Below are positions 24,595 through 34,464 of a stretch of DNA of 64,000 nt, one piece after another. The DNA comes from WTFY01 sp965205275 (GTDB taxonomy: Bacteria; Pseudomonadota; Gammaproteobacteria; UBA4575): positions 620,001-684,000 of the forward strand of contig OZ242168.1 of assembly GCA_965205275.1 (NCBI GenBank), written 5' to 3'. Within the stretch, counting starts at the first letter, position 1; each line of letters starts with the position of its first letter. A program made the translations under genes and the position numbers. The notes under the pieces were generated by a model. That model had not been told where the DNA came from and did no database searches. It was given only the letters and a program-made list of their open reading frames with translations.

Positions 24595-25775
24595 TGTAAA
24601 GGTTCAGATACCTATGGCACTTTTCAGTGATCGTGAGCAAGGGATCTGAATGAGGGGGTGCAGAGGGAGGCGTGGCCTCTCTCTGCACCGGATCGGGTAT
24701 CCTCCAGTGAACCAACCACAGCCACTGGAACAGGAGACCCGAGCATGGACATTAAATCCCTTCGTATTCGATCATACAAGAGCTTCAAGGTCGACGAACA
24801 CGTACCCGAGGCGGCGGGTGAGCGCTACCGCAGGTTGCAGGCGTACCAGCGCTTGCGTGCGGCGGGCTGCAGCGAGGCCGGCGCCCTGGAGCAGCTGGAG
24901 ATCAGCCGGCGCACCCTGTACCGCTGGAAGGCCGTCCTGGCCGCAGGCGGTGTGCACGCCCTGGCGCCGCATTCGAGCCGCCCGCGGCGGCACCGGTGTC
25001 CGGCCTATACGCCGCAGGACGTGAGGGCGGTGCTGGCCCTGCGCCGCAAGTACCCGTTTATGGGCAAGGCGCGCCTGCAGGTCCTGCTGGGGCGCGAGGG
25101 CGTGGCACTGAGTGTGTCGAGCGTCGGGCGCATCCTCAGCCGGGCGCTGGCCCGCGGTGTGATCCGGCCCGCCGCGTTCTGCGAAGGCAGGCATGCGCCG
25201 AAGCGCCCGCGCCGCTTCGCCCGCTGGGCACGGCGCTGGAAGTACGGCGCGAAGGCGCGTACCCCGGGCGAGCTGATGCAGATCGACCACATGACCTATG
25301 TGCGAGACGGCGACACCGTCAAGGAGTTCCGCGCCGTGTGCCCGGTGTCGAAGTTCATGGTCACGCGCGCCTGCTCACGGGCCACTGCCGGGCACGCCCG
25401 GCGCTTCCTGCACGAACTGCTGGCGGCCCTGCCGTTCCCGCTCGTCTCCATCCAGGTCGACGGCGGCAGCGAGTTCATGGCCGGCTTCGAGGCGTCCTGT
25501 GAAGCGCTGCACATCCCGCTGCATGTGTTGCCGCCCAAGCATCCCCAGTACAACGGCTGTGTGGAACGCGCCAACCGCGCTGCCCGCATCGAGTTCTGGG
25601 GACGCTACGATGGCCCCCTGAGCATCGACCCGGTGCAGGCCGCCCTCGCCGGCTATGAGTTCTTCTACAACTATGAACGCCCCCACGCAGCACTCGACTG
25701 GAAAACGCCCAACGAGTACCTTGTCACCCTGGAGGCCGCCTGATCCCACAGTGCCATAGGTACTGAACCCATACA
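24595..25775 (+). mobile_element. IS481-like element, copy 2
   Basis: Same termini as copy 1. Perfect 5-bp duplication CCATG at 24590-24594 and 25776-25780. The IS21 begins directly after the right CCATG. Confidence 0.95.
24745..25743 (+). CDS. IS481-like DDE transposase (copy 2)
   Basis: Protein identical to the copy at 13278: HTH (EISRRTLYRW), Asp in MQIDHMTYV, Asp in VDGGSEF, Glu in NGCVERANRA. High identity of both copies implies recent transposition. Confidence 0.93.
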   Translation: MDIKSLRIRSYKSFKVDEHVPEAAGERYRRLQAYQRLRAAGCSEAGALEQLEISRRTLYRWKAVLAAGGVHALAPHSSRPRRHRCPAYTPQDVRAVLALRRKYPFMGKARLQVLLGREGVALSVSSVGRILSRALARGVIRPAAFCEGRHAPKRPRRFARWARRWKYGAKARTPGELMQIDHMTYVRDGDTVKEFRAVCPVSKFMVTRACSRATAGHARRFLHELLAALPFPLVSIQVDGGSEFMAGFEASCEALHIPLHVLPPKHPQYNGCVERANRAARIEFWGRYDGPLSIDPVQAALAGYEFFYNYERPHAALDWKTPNEYLVTLEAA

Positions 25776-25874
25776 CCATGTGTTAGCTGCAATGTAAAGA
25801 TGACCCACTTCTGCAACTGAAAGTTGACCCCCCTGGATTACTCTCGGCTCAAGCCATACAGGGGAGGAGCCGGG

Positions 25875-26909
25875 ATGTTACACGAGGAGGGGGTGATGGA
25901 GATTTGGATATTGCATCGGCAAGGGGTAGGGATACGGGCGATTGCCCGGCAAGTGGGGGTATCGCGCAATACGGTACGCAAGTATATGCGTGCGGACAAG
26001 AAGCCGCGGTACGCGAAGCGTGCGGTCCGGGGATCCAGGCTGGATCCCTACAAGTCGTATATACAGGAGCGGTTGGCGGCGGCTTGTCCGCAATGGATCC
26101 CGGCGCCGGTGATGGAGCGGGAGCTTCGCGCCATGGGGTATGCAGGCAGCCTTCGGCTGCTGCAGTATTATATGGCGGGGTTGCGGCCTGCGATAAAGGC
26201 GGACCCGGTAGTACGGTTTGAGACGGGTCCGGGTGTACAGATGCAGGTGGACTGGGGGGTGTTTCGGCGCGGCAGGGATGCATTGTCGGCGTTTGTGGCG
26301 ACCTTGGGCTGGAGTCGTTACACGTATGTGGAATTTGTCACCGATGAGCGTTTTGAGACGCTCAGGCGCTGTCATGAGCAGGCCTTTGCCTACTTTGAGG
26401 GCGTGCCTGGGGAGGTGCTGTACGACAACATGAAGACGGTGGTCCAGCAGCGCAATGCCTACGGGACCGGTTTGCACCGCTTTCATCCTGGTTTGTGGGA
26501 GATGGCCAGGCGGTTAGGATTCAGGCCGCGGTTATGCCAGCCATATCGTGCCAGGACGAAGGGCAAGGTGGAGCGATTCATCCGGTATCTGCGCTACAGT
26601 TTTTATGTACCGCTGGTGGCGCAGCTCCGGCAGGCGGGTCTGGTACTGGATGTGGAGACGGCCAACATGGAGGTTCTGAAGTGGTTGCGCGACGTGGCCA
26701 ATGTGCGTATTCATACGGTGACAGAGGAACAACCGGCGGTGCGCTGGAGACAGGAACGTGCGGTGCTGCAGGCCTACACCCCGCCGAGGGCTGAGGTCAT
26801 TCCCCTGCCGACAGAGACGGGGTTGTGTATCCCGAATACGTACGCGCGCGAGCCCCTGCATCATGCCCTGTCGGTGTATGAAGCGCTGCTCAGGGAGGGA
26901 TCGGCATGA
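25875..26909 (+). CDS. istA: IS21 transposase IstA
   Basis: 344 residues from ATG 25875 (GGGAGGAGCC upstream). HTH (GVGIRAIARQVGVSRNTVRK), then an RNase-H-type integrase core: Asp in MQVDWGVFRRG, Asp in VLYDNMKTVV, Glu in KGKVERFIRYLR. A C-terminal part follows that would contact IstB. It overlaps istB by 4 bp, indicating coupling. Confidence 0.93.
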   Translation: MLHEEGVMEIWILHRQGVGIRAIARQVGVSRNTVRKYMRADKKPRYAKRAVRGSRLDPYKSYIQERLAAACPQWIPAPVMERELRAMGYAGSLRLLQYYMAGLRPAIKADPVVRFETGPGVQMQVDWGVFRRGRDALSAFVATLGWSRYTYVEFVTDERFETLRRCHEQAFAYFEGVPGEVLYDNMKTVVQQRNAYGTGLHRFHPGLWEMARRLGFRPRLCQPYRARTKGKVERFIRYLRYSFYVPLVAQLRQAGLVLDVETANMEVLKWLRDVANVRIHTVTEEQPAVRWRQERAVLQAYTPPRAEVIPLPTETGLCIPNTYAREPLHHALSVYEALLREGSA

Positions 26910-27688
26910 ACCTGCAAGCCGAACGGATGGACGCATTGTGTGCGACCCTGAAGCTGTCCGGTCTGGCCGCGGAGTACGATGCGCTGGCCCAGTGGGCGAG
27001 CGAGCGCGAGTGCAGCTACCGGGATTATCTGGAGCAATGTCTGAAGTCGGAGCAGCAGTACCGCCAGCAGCGAACGCGCAGTGTGTTGCTGAAAATGGCC
27101 GGCTTCCCGGCGATCAAGCGACTGGAAGCGTACGACTTCACGTTTGCCGTCGGCGCCCCCAGAAAGCAGATTGAGAGCCTGGCTTCGCTGAGCTTTATTG
27201 CGCGCAAGGAAAATATCGTCTTGCTCGGACCCAGCGGGGTCGGCAAAACGCATGTCGCCATTGCACTCGGCTACCTGGCCACCCTGGCGGGCCTGAAAAC
27301 CCGTTTCATGACGGCCGCCGATCTGCTGTTGCAACTCGACACGGCACAACGACAGGGCCGCCTGAAACCAACCCTGCAGCGCAGCGTCAACGGACCCAGC
27401 CTGCTCATCATCGACGAAATCGGATACCTGCCCATGACCCGCGAACAGGCCAACCTGTTCTTCCAGATCATCGCTCAACGCTATGAAAAAGGCTCCCTCA
27501 TCCTGACCTCCAACCTGTCCTTCGGCCAATGGGATGAAACCTTCGCCGGCAATACCGCTTTAACCTCTGCCATGCTGGATCGTATCTTACATCACGCGCA
27601 TGTCATTCAAATCAAAGGCGATAGCTATCGCCTCAAGGAAAAAAGAAAGGCCGGCCTGATACCATCGGACGGCGCGCACAAAAACTAA
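26906..27688 (+). CDS. istB: IS21 helper ATPase IstB
   Basis: 260 residues. N-terminal dimerisation region, then AAA+ domain: Walker A GPSGVGKTH, Walker B LLIIDEIGYLP, sensor SLILTSNLSF and arginine-rich C-terminus. It directs IstA to target DNA and confers target immunity in related systems. Its C-terminal part equals the fragment at the window start. Confidence 0.95.
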   Translation: MNLQAERMDALCATLKLSGLAAEYDALAQWASERECSYRDYLEQCLKSEQQYRQQRTRSVLLKMAGFPAIKRLEAYDFTFAVGAPRKQIESLASLSFIARKENIVLLGPSGVGKTHVAIALGYLATLAGLKTRFMTAADLLLQLDTAQRQGRLKPTLQRSVNGPSLLIIDEIGYLPMTREQANLFFQIIAQRYEKGSLILTSNLSFGQWDETFAGNTALTSAMLDRILHHAHVIQIKGDSYRLKEKRKAGLIPSDGAHKN

Positions 27689-27755
27689 CCGGGTGGGTCA
27701 ATTTTAAGTTGCAGCTCTATAGCTAAAGTGGGTCAGTTTTCAGTTGCAGTTGACA

Positions 27756-28624
27756 CCATGCGCTCGGGGTGGTTGTGGCTTTCCAAGTGCGCGGAATCCA
27801 TCACAGATCACCCCGACCTTCAATGATGTGACGAGACCGTGATCACATTTCACACAGTCATGATTCACGTAAGCGTAAGGGACTTCATTTTTATCCGTTT
27901 TAGTTGAGATAGGACATCCGTTCACATGTAGTGGAATGCCTTGTTGTAAAAAGAGCAGTGTCTTTTCTGATAACTTTTTCCTAACCCTTTCCTCAATACG
28001 ATCGACGTACAGCCAACGCTTGTGAGCAATTCCATCGACAACGATCTTCTCAAGTTCTTCGCGGGTGATGCCACGGTTGATTTTTGACAGGTCAATCTCA
28101 AGGCATGACAATCCAAGCTCTCTAATTTTACTTAACTTGTCCCTGTCTACACCGTGTGTCACAGTCACTTCGACAATAAGTTCGCGCCCACTAATCTTGA
28201 CGATCACGTCCGGGATGATAGATCCAAGTCTTTGCTCTATTTTCACTGATTCTATGGAATAACGCTGTTGCGGTGCAAGATAGCCCTTGCTATTAGGCCG
28301 TACATAACGAGAAGGAATCTTGATTGCAGGCAGCACAAGCTCCTTGCGCACCGCGAGGATGTTCTTTGCCACGAGGTGTAATGCTGTTTCTACCGCATAA
28401 GGACACTCTTCCCGGCTAGCGTGTGTAAAGTGATGTTCCCTGATCTTCCCCTGTCTCGCGATCAGTGCTCTGCCGCACGCTGGACAGGTGCACGCACATT
28501 TAAGCCCGTTCTTGGCTTCGCAGATGTTCGTTAGTTCTCCGTCGGCCCCGACCGCCCAGGTCAACTTGGCGCTGTTACTGCTGGTACTATTCGGTTTGCT
28601 TCTGGACATCGGGGTTGTCCTCAT
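27756..28624 (-). pseudogene. CoiA-like nuclease gene, 5' part (split by two ISs)
   Basis: 289 native residues. Zinc ribbon CTCPACGRALIARQGKIREH followed by HFTHAS, then a PD-(D/E)xK core: IIPDVIVKISGRELIVEVTV and TH, with a downstream Lys. A Cys cluster (CVKCDHGL) lies near the end. CoiA-family proteins act in competence or as mobile-element nucleases. After GFRALGKPQPPRAH the frame enters the IS21 terminus. The lost C-terminus is at 24484-24594. Confidence 0.8.
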
Positions 28625-28782
28625 CTACGTACAATCTAGCTTCTCGGTAAAGTGCTTGGTGACTATAGAATATTATTGCCAATATCCTAATTGCTTTAGT
28701 ATTAAAGTTGGATTAGTAATTCTTGGCCAGCGATAGGCCTCAGCCTGCCTTGGTGCAATTATTTCCAATATATCCGATTAAA

Positions 28783-28842
28783 CGTATATATTGATATTAT
28801 ACGGAGAAGAGTATATATAGAGAATATACGGTAGGTCGTATA
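28783..28842 (+). promoter_or_regulatory. Palindromic operators upstream of hipB
   Basis: CGTATA-N9-TATACG at 28783-28803 and TATAC-N8-GTATA at 28825-28842. The latter has the geometry of the E. coli HipB operator (TATCC-N8-GGATA). It lies 16 bp before the hipB ATG, fitting autorepression. Confidence 0.65.
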
Positions 28843-28858
28843 AAGAGAGGCAGTAAGG

Positions 28859-29104
28859 ATGAGAAAGATCATACGCAACAATATAGATCTCGGTGAAGCC
28901 ATCCGCCGTGCACGCAAGAAAAAGGGTTTACTGCAGGTTGATGTCGCTCGAAAAGCCTCAGTACGCCAGGCACTGGTGTCAGACCTTGAAAACGGTGTGA
29001 CTACGGCAAAGCACGATACCGTGATCAGGGTGCTGGCCGCTCTGGATATGGACTTGTCTATCGTCCCACGCCGCAAAGCCGGATTTGACCCAACGGAGTA
29101 TTGA
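28859..29104 (+). CDS. hipB: HipB-type Xre antitoxin
   Basis: 81 residues. Xre HTH (KGLLQVDVARKASVRQALVS then DLENG) and a short beta-forming tail (LSIVPRRKAGFD). It represses the operon and holds HipA inactive. Its stop directly precedes the hipA GTG. Confidence 0.9.
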   Translation: MRKIIRNNIDLGEAIRRARKKKGLLQVDVARKASVRQALVSDLENGVTTAKHDTVIRVLAALDMDLSIVPRRKAGFDPTEY

Positions 29105-30400
29105 GTGGGACGTAAACGCCAGAGACGTATACTTGATGTGTATGTCGGCTCTAGTAAAGTTGGCATGTATTCCCGTGAGCCTAGCGGTGCAACATCGTTT
29201 CGTTATGACCCGGACTGGCTGTTATCTGATAAGGCATTTTCCATTTCCGTGTCCATGCCGCTGACTGATCGTATCTGGTCAGGGGAAAGTGCGGCCAGCT
29301 ACTTTGACGGGCTGTTGCCGGATGATCGCACCGTAAGAGAAAAAATTGCAGCCCGTGAGCAGGCAGACAGTGCCGGAATATTTGATCTTTTGGCAGTCCT
29401 CGGACGAGATTGTGTAGGCGCGCTGCGTTTTGTTCCCGAGGGACTTGACCCCGGGGACCCAACGAATATGGAATACAGACCGGTCAGCGATGATGAAATT
29501 GCTGCTCGGATCGCTTCCCTAGAAATCACGCCCCTCGGCGTCCATCTCGATGAAGATGACTTTCGTATCTCTATTGCAGGTGTGCAGGAAAAAACGGCCT
29601 TTCTCCGGATCAACAATCAATGGCAGTTACCACTTGGCCCGACACCCACCTCCCATATCTTCAAGCCCGCCATGAAAAAAGGCCCGACAGGTATTGATTT
29701 TTCTGATACACCCTGGAATGAGTGGCTCTGTCTTGAGCTGTGCCGTGCCTTGGGTCTTGAGTCGGCAAAGGCCGAGGTGTTGATATTCAATGACAAACCT
29801 GTGATCGCCATAGAGCGTTTCGATCGGGTTTGGCAGGAAGAGGTGCTATATAGGATGCCACAGGAAGATATGTGTCAGGCATTGGGTGTTCCGCCTGCAC
29901 GGAAATACCAAAGTGATGGTGGTCCAGGCGTTGTCGATGTACTGGAATTCCTGAACGGTGCGATCGTCCCGTATGAAGACCGCGTGGCCTTTATGAAGGC
30001 GCAGGTTGTGTTTTGGTTGTTGGCAGCCATTGATGGCCATGCTAAAAACTTCTCAATATCTCTCTCGCCAGATGGCTACCGGCTCACCCCTCTGTACGAT
30101 GTGATTTCAGCTGCACCCTGGCCGGAATTTCCGGATCAGAAGATCAAGCTGGCAATGGCCATGGGGAGCAAAAATTATTACCGTCTAAATCAAATCCAAT
30201 TGCGGCATTTCTATCAGACAGGTCAAAAAGCAGGGCTGCGCAAGCAGGACATGGAGAGCATTTTTTCCAGCTTGATCGCGAAGATGGATGATGCAATTAC
30301 TAAGACGGCTGGTTTGGCTGCCGATGTCGGAGTGCCGGCGTCAACAACAGACTCAATCCTTATGGGTGTGAGTAAACGAGCCAAGATAATAGGAAAGTAA
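29105..30400 (+). CDS. hipA: HipA serine/threonine kinase toxin
   Basis: 431 residues with GTG start. N-subdomain 1 (YVGSSKVGMYSRE), then the HipA kinase fold: ISIAGVQEKTAFL (ATP-binding loop), HIFKPAMK, WNEWLCLELCRALGL, ERFDR, catalytic DGHAKNFSI and metal-binding LYDVISA. In E. coli HipA phosphorylates glutamyl-tRNA synthetase. A complete module with no visible defects. Confidence 0.93.
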   Translation: MGRKRQRRILDVYVGSSKVGMYSREPSGATSFRYDPDWLLSDKAFSISVSMPLTDRIWSGESAASYFDGLLPDDRTVREKIAAREQADSAGIFDLLAVLGRDCVGALRFVPEGLDPGDPTNMEYRPVSDDEIAARIASLEITPLGVHLDEDDFRISIAGVQEKTAFLRINNQWQLPLGPTPTSHIFKPAMKKGPTGIDFSDTPWNEWLCLELCRALGLESAKAEVLIFNDKPVIAIERFDRVWQEEVLYRMPQEDMCQALGVPPARKYQSDGGPGVVDVLEFLNGAIVPYEDRVAFMKAQVVFWLLAAIDGHAKNFSISLSPDGYRLTPLYDVISAAPWPEFPDQKIKLAMAMGSKNYYRLNQIQLRHFYQTGQKAGLRKQDMESIFSSLIAKMDDAITKTAGLAADVGVPASTTDSILMGVSKRAKIIGK

Positions 30401-30528
30401 TGATTCACTGCTATGGAATAGAAGGGCAGGAAAAATACTACAGCTTAAATAAATTGAAACTATTGAAAAGCATCTGTGATGCATGGTGCAAATGCTATAA
30501 CTATGACGGCTAATGCCTGAACCTCATC

Positions 30529-31242
30529 ATGGATGACTGTCCTTACAAGAAAATCGATTCAGCCCTTGACCGCTTCCAAGAAGCTCATTTCTGGATCCAC
30601 ATGATGGAGGAGTATTATCATGCTGCGGATCCATTTCGCTGGCACCTCAATGTATTCTTGAAGGCACTTAAAGAAGTGCCTGATCTTCTCCAGATGGCCA
30701 TGCAGAACCAAGAAGGTTTTCCGTCTTGGTTTCGTGAACAGCGCGAACAGCTAATATCACACTCGCTTACTACTGTACTTTCGAAGAAGCGTAATTTCGT
30801 GGTTCACAATGCCATGCTTATTCCACAAAGTAGTGGGGCTATCGGGATAACAGAGGGACGTGGATTCAAGTCTGGCTTAACAATGCCCATACATCCTCTA
30901 GAAGACAGTGAACAAGCATTGATACGATGTGCTCTGCTCCTTAAGGATAGAGACTTCCTTGGCCTTGTAACGCCGGACAAAGATTCTGTGCCCTGTGTCT
31001 ACCGTGAGTGGCGCCTGAGTGAGTTTAATGAAGAGCTTGTCGATCTTTGTGCAAAGGCGTGGTTACGTGTAGGTGAAATTATTGATGCCGTGTTGCGCTG
31101 GCAAGGTGCCGCGCCACCGGAGCTTTCGTTAGATTGCCGTCACGGCAGTAAAAAAGTGTGCCTCAAATGCTACGACCGCAATGTACTAATTGAGCAAGTG
31201 AAGGCGGCGGAAAAGCAGGGTAGAGATGCGATGGGTGGGTAA
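30529..31242 (+). CDS. HEPN-motif protein 1
   Basis: 237 residues, mostly helical. The sequence TVLSKKRNFVVHNAML carries the R-N-x3-H motif of HEPN ribonucleases at about residues 93-98. Two Cys/His-rich spots near the end (LDCRHGSKKVCLKCYDRN) may bind zinc. No family name can be given. A second HEPN-motif gene follows 130 bp downstream on the same strand, and hipBA is just upstream. Confidence 0.55.
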   Translation: MDDCPYKKIDSALDRFQEAHFWIHMMEEYYHAADPFRWHLNVFLKALKEVPDLLQMAMQNQEGFPSWFREQREQLISHSLTTVLSKKRNFVVHNAMLIPQSSGAIGITEGRGFKSGLTMPIHPLEDSEQALIRCALLLKDRDFLGLVTPDKDSVPCVYREWRLSEFNEELVDLCAKAWLRVGEIIDAVLRWQGAAPPELSLDCRHGSKKVCLKCYDRNVLIEQVKAAEKQGRDAMGG

Positions 31243-31371
31243 TAGCCTTAATGATGGTGTTACCAATTAAGAGATTCCTTCTTGCATCCTGAGCCTAAGT
31301 GAGACCGGACAATAGCTTATGAAAACAGAAACAATAAATGAATTGTACTGGAGCCGAGGGTACGATTCGCC

Positions 31372-32550
31372 ATGACTTGGAGACCTATTTGGGCGCTGCC
31401 GAATATCGATTTGGATGAGCCTGTTGAAAGTGATGCTTTCGCATTCGTGCCACCCTCCGATCCTCGTGTTAGAGGACTAGAAAGGGAACATCCAAATTTT
31501 AAGATTTTCATGCGTCAATTTCGGGATACTCATGGCGTCCGATTTAAACCTGCTCTGATCATTTGTCAATCTGATGTTGCTGAACAGACTAGAACAGTAG
31601 ACACAGTCGCCAGTTTTCGAGATCTTCTCGTTGCATCAACAGTGCCCTTGGCAAGATCGCTCAGCGTTTACTACGACAACAACCCTGGTAGAGTCATATA
31701 TTCAAATTACTTTTGGGCCTTTCCGTGGATGGTCGACCAGCGGTATACCTCTGTAGTCGCAAATATGCCAGCAATGTGGGCTGCCCACGGAGCCAGGAAT
31801 CTCAGAGGCCATTCATCTCCAGATTTGTTACGGACGGAACTGCACCGAAGAGACTTTGATGAACCACTCCTGCAGGAACTCTTGCGTCGATGGGCAGCTC
31901 GATATAAAACTGATGATCCAGACTGGAAAGACATCGCGCTCTTCAGGTCCCTCAATATGGTTAATCAAGCCTGTTTAACCCCTGCGGGAAAAGATACAGT
32001 TATCCATGATTACGGCAGAATGTCCGGCTTGTGGGTCGCAGCATTCGAGATACTGGTTCACCCTGGAGGCAGTGAATATGTGAATAAAAGTAAAGTATTT
32101 GATCTTCTCCAAGAAATTCCATGGATTGTTAAAAGGCATGGATATCGTCGATATAAAGTAAAGGCAGGTAAAAATCATTTTGAACGGAAAAATTTAGCTT
32201 GCTGGCTTTATAGTTATCTTTATTCATGCAGAAATGATTTTATGCATGGAAATCCCGTTGGACTTAAAAACCTGCTCCTCCCAAAGTCCGGTCGTGAAAT
32301 CACTTTTCTTGCAGCAATTTTGTATCGTCTAGCACTTTCCTCTTTTTTAAATCCAGAATGGAAAAAAGCGGCGGCACCCCTAGGTCCTCAGGATTTGGCA
32401 AATCTTGATGCATACGCAAAAAGTTACGAGCGTAAACAGGCAGATCATGAGGAAGCTTTAGAGTTAATCCGTATTTCTCCTGAAGAGTTGCATCGCGCTA
32501 GAGAAATCAGGAGAAATAATGCGCGTCAGAGAGTACGAAGGTGCCAGTGA
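31372..32550 (+). CDS. HEPN-motif protein 2
   Basis: 392 residues. Unrecognised N-terminal ~250 residues, then SYLYSCRNDFMHGNPVGLKN at about 282-301, with R-N-x3-H as in ApeA-type HEPN domains, then helices and a basic tail (REIRRNNARQRVRR). The placement of the motif near the C-terminus and the size resemble stand-alone HEPN effectors. A defence or abortive-infection role is inference. Confidence 0.55.
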   Translation: MTWRPIWALPNIDLDEPVESDAFAFVPPSDPRVRGLEREHPNFKIFMRQFRDTHGVRFKPALIICQSDVAEQTRTVDTVASFRDLLVASTVPLARSLSVYYDNNPGRVIYSNYFWAFPWMVDQRYTSVVANMPAMWAAHGARNLRGHSSPDLLRTELHRRDFDEPLLQELLRRWAARYKTDDPDWKDIALFRSLNMVNQACLTPAGKDTVIHDYGRMSGLWVAAFEILVHPGGSEYVNKSKVFDLLQEIPWIVKRHGYRRYKVKAGKNHFERKNLACWLYSYLYSCRNDFMHGNPVGLKNLLLPKSGREITFLAAILYRLALSSFLNPEWKKAAAPLGPQDLANLDAYAKSYERKQADHEEALELIRISPEELHRAREIRRNNARQRVRRCQ

Positions 32551-32829
32551 TCTAGGTGTAAGCTTAGCCTAGGGTCAGGAAGTATGGCACGGTACTAAAT
32601 TGCATACCGCAATACTAGATGGTCAGATTTCCCTTTGAGTCTCCAGTATAGTTTTCCGTATCTGTGATTTACTCCAGTCAGCACCGGCCTGCTGAACCAA
32701 TTGATTTGTACTAACTGCACAGAATATTCATTTCCCGAACAAAATTATAAGCCTTTAAAAATTACAGGCTCTGATAGTCCTTAAGCTGGATTAATCAAAC
32801 CTCTAGGGTCATCTTTTTGGCCAGCAACT

Positions 32830-33171
32830 TCACTCCAATCTTTCAGGTTTTGGCTCTGTCCAATTCCCTAAGGCATCCAGTCGTTTAATGCCTTGCATGA
32901 GCCACGGAACTGTCGTTGCTTTCCTGAATATGAGATGTATTCTCCCAGTACGGTCAAGTACGAATTTTCGCATATTGCCGCAAACAACTTTGTGGTCAAT
33001 GATAAATATCCAACCCAGTCCAGCGAATACGATTTCTATTGCCCGATATCCATTGTATTCAGTGGAATGAGGAGTGTTCATGAACCCTCGCATTGGCTGT
33101 CCTGACAACGACAGATAGTAGATCAAACACGGGTAGTCCATAGGCTCTCCGGGGTCATCTTCCAAAATCAT
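32830..33171 (-). CDS. Hypothetical protein
   Basis: 113 residues. IEIVFAGLGWIFIIDHKVVC and a basic segment (LDRTGRIHLIFRKATTV). No family recognised. Its start lies 53 bp from the left end of an IS5 element and its promoter may be disrupted. The 280 bp between it and the HEPN gene hold nothing I recognise. Confidence 0.4.
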   Translation of the reverse strand: MILEDDPGEPMDYPCLIYYLSLSGQPMRGFMNTPHSTEYNGYRAIEIVFAGLGWIFIIDHKVVCGNMRKFVLDRTGRIHLIFRKATTVPWLMQGIKRLDALGNWTEPKPERLE

Positions 33172-33224
33172 TTCCCGAATCTCTGCGCGCGATTTGCCGA
33201 GGTCAACCGAGGCTAAATCGACTA

Positions 33225-34039
33225 GGGCGTGTTAACACTAATGGGCACAGTTATGGTATCCTCCAAGGATGGAACTGACCCAAGCCCAATACGAACGCAT
33301 CGCGCTACATCTCCCGGTGCAGCGCGGCAACGTCAGCCTTTCGAACCGCCAAGTACTCAACGCCATACTGTATGTCGCCGAACAGGGCTGCAAATGGCGA
33401 GGGTTACCTACACGGTTTGGCAACTGGCACACCATCTATACCCGAATGAACCGTTGGTCGAAGAACGGAGTGCTCGACCGAGTATTCGAGCATCTGCAGC
33501 GAGAACAGATCGTGCGCATCAAACTCGAGGCGATGTCGATGGACAGCACTATTGTGAAGGTGCATCCCGATGGGACGGGGGCGCTAAAAAAAACGGCCCC
33601 CAATCCATCGGCCGCTCTCGCGGCGGCTGGACCACCAAGATTCATATGGTTGCCGCAGATGCTCGAACCGCCATCACGTTCTCGCTCTCGCCGGGACAAG
33701 CCCACGATGCCCCGGAAGGGCGTAAGTTGCTGAATCGCCTTGGTCAGCAGCACGATACTCCCTCACTGATCATGGACCGCGCGTACGAAGGCAACGAGAC
33801 TCGACAACTGGCCTTGGCGCTGGGGTATGAGCCAGTGGTACCGCCATTGCGAACGCGGGTCGAGCCTTGGGAATACGACCGTGAGATGTACAAGCGGCGC
33901 AATGAAATCGAGCGGTTATTCCGTCGATTGAAGGGGTTCCGTCGTGTCTTCTCGCGATTCGAGAAACTCGACGTGGTATTCCTCGGATTCATTGTCTTCG
34001 CGCTCATCGTCGATGCGTTACGTTAGTGTTAACACGCCC
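33225..34039 (+). mobile_element. IS5-family element (IS427-like)
   Basis: 815 bp, terminal repeats GGGCGTGTTAACACTAA on both sides, target duplication TA within CTAG. The transposase needs a frameshift at an A8 run. Complete by structure. Confidence 0.93.
33269..34026 (+). CDS. IS5-family transposase made by frameshifting
   Basis: The first frame (MELTQAQYERIALHLPVQRG to SMDSTIVKVHPDGTGA) gives the N-terminal DUF4096-like region and first Asp. At the A8 run 33586-33593 the frame must change to continue with KKNGPQSIGRSRGGWTTKIH, Asp in IMDRAYEGNE and Glu in RRNEIERLFRRLKGFRR. IS427-group elements use such a programmed frameshift at poly-A. Unshifted translation ends at 33733. Confidence 0.88.
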
Positions 34040-34045
34040 TAGACC

Positions 34046-34116
34046 ACTACACATCAATACAACCACATCAGACCCCATCCATCCCTGAATCACCGGCCTC
34101 CCGTTCCTGAAACTAT
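34046..34116 (+). pseudogene. 3' relic of an element B-like orfB, left part
   Basis: Matches the end of the element B orfB (QYNHIRPHPSLNHRPPVPET) and continues after the nested element C at 36937-36990. Element C inserted here with target duplication ACTAT. Confidence 0.75.
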
Positions 34117-34197
34117 TGGTCTTCTCCCCATAAACTGGTCCAGGCATAGTGTGAAAATTCTCGTTAAGATGCCCCTGTGGGGTGAGGAGGTTTTTGC

Positions 34198-34464
34198 ATG
34201 AAGAAGTCGCAGTTTAGCGAGGAGCAGATCGCCTATGCGCTGCACCAGCATGAGGCTGGAATGAGTGTGGCGGAAGTGGTCCGCAAGCTGGGGATATCGG
34301 AGCAGACGTTTTACCGGTGGAAGAAGAAGTTCGGGGGGTTGGCGCCCTCTGAGGTGCGCCGCTTGAAGGAGCTGGAGGATGAGAACCGTCGTTTGAAGCA
34401 GATGGTGGCGGAGTTGAGTCTGGACCGTCAGATGTTACAGGAGGTGATTCGAAAAAAGCTTTGA
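34198..34464 (+). CDS. IS3 orfA (element C)
   Basis: 88 residues. HTH (SEEQIAYALHQHEAGMSVAE, LGISEQTFYRWKKKFGG) and zipper (KELEDENRRLKQMVAELSLD). The stop overlaps the start of orfB. This is the intact version of the fragment at 15801. Confidence 0.9.
   Translation: MKKSQFSEEQIAYALHQHEAGMSVAEVVRKLGISEQTFYRWKKKFGGLAPSEVRRLKELEDENRRLKQMVAELSLDRQMLQEVIRKKL

Larger units (their letters stand above)
25781..27755 (+). mobile_element. IS21-family element, complete copy
   Basis: 1975 bp, termini TGTTAGCTGCAATGTAAAGA and TGTCAACTGCAACTGAAAAC. The target duplication CCATG flanks it (25776-25780, 27756-27760). Carries istA and istB overlapping by 4 bp. Inserted in the same CCATG as the IS481-like copy. 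Confidence 0.95.

Noticed and set aside
29181..30408. Minus-strand frames opposite hipA
   Set aside because: No start signals or family motifs; shadows of the hipA coding sequence.
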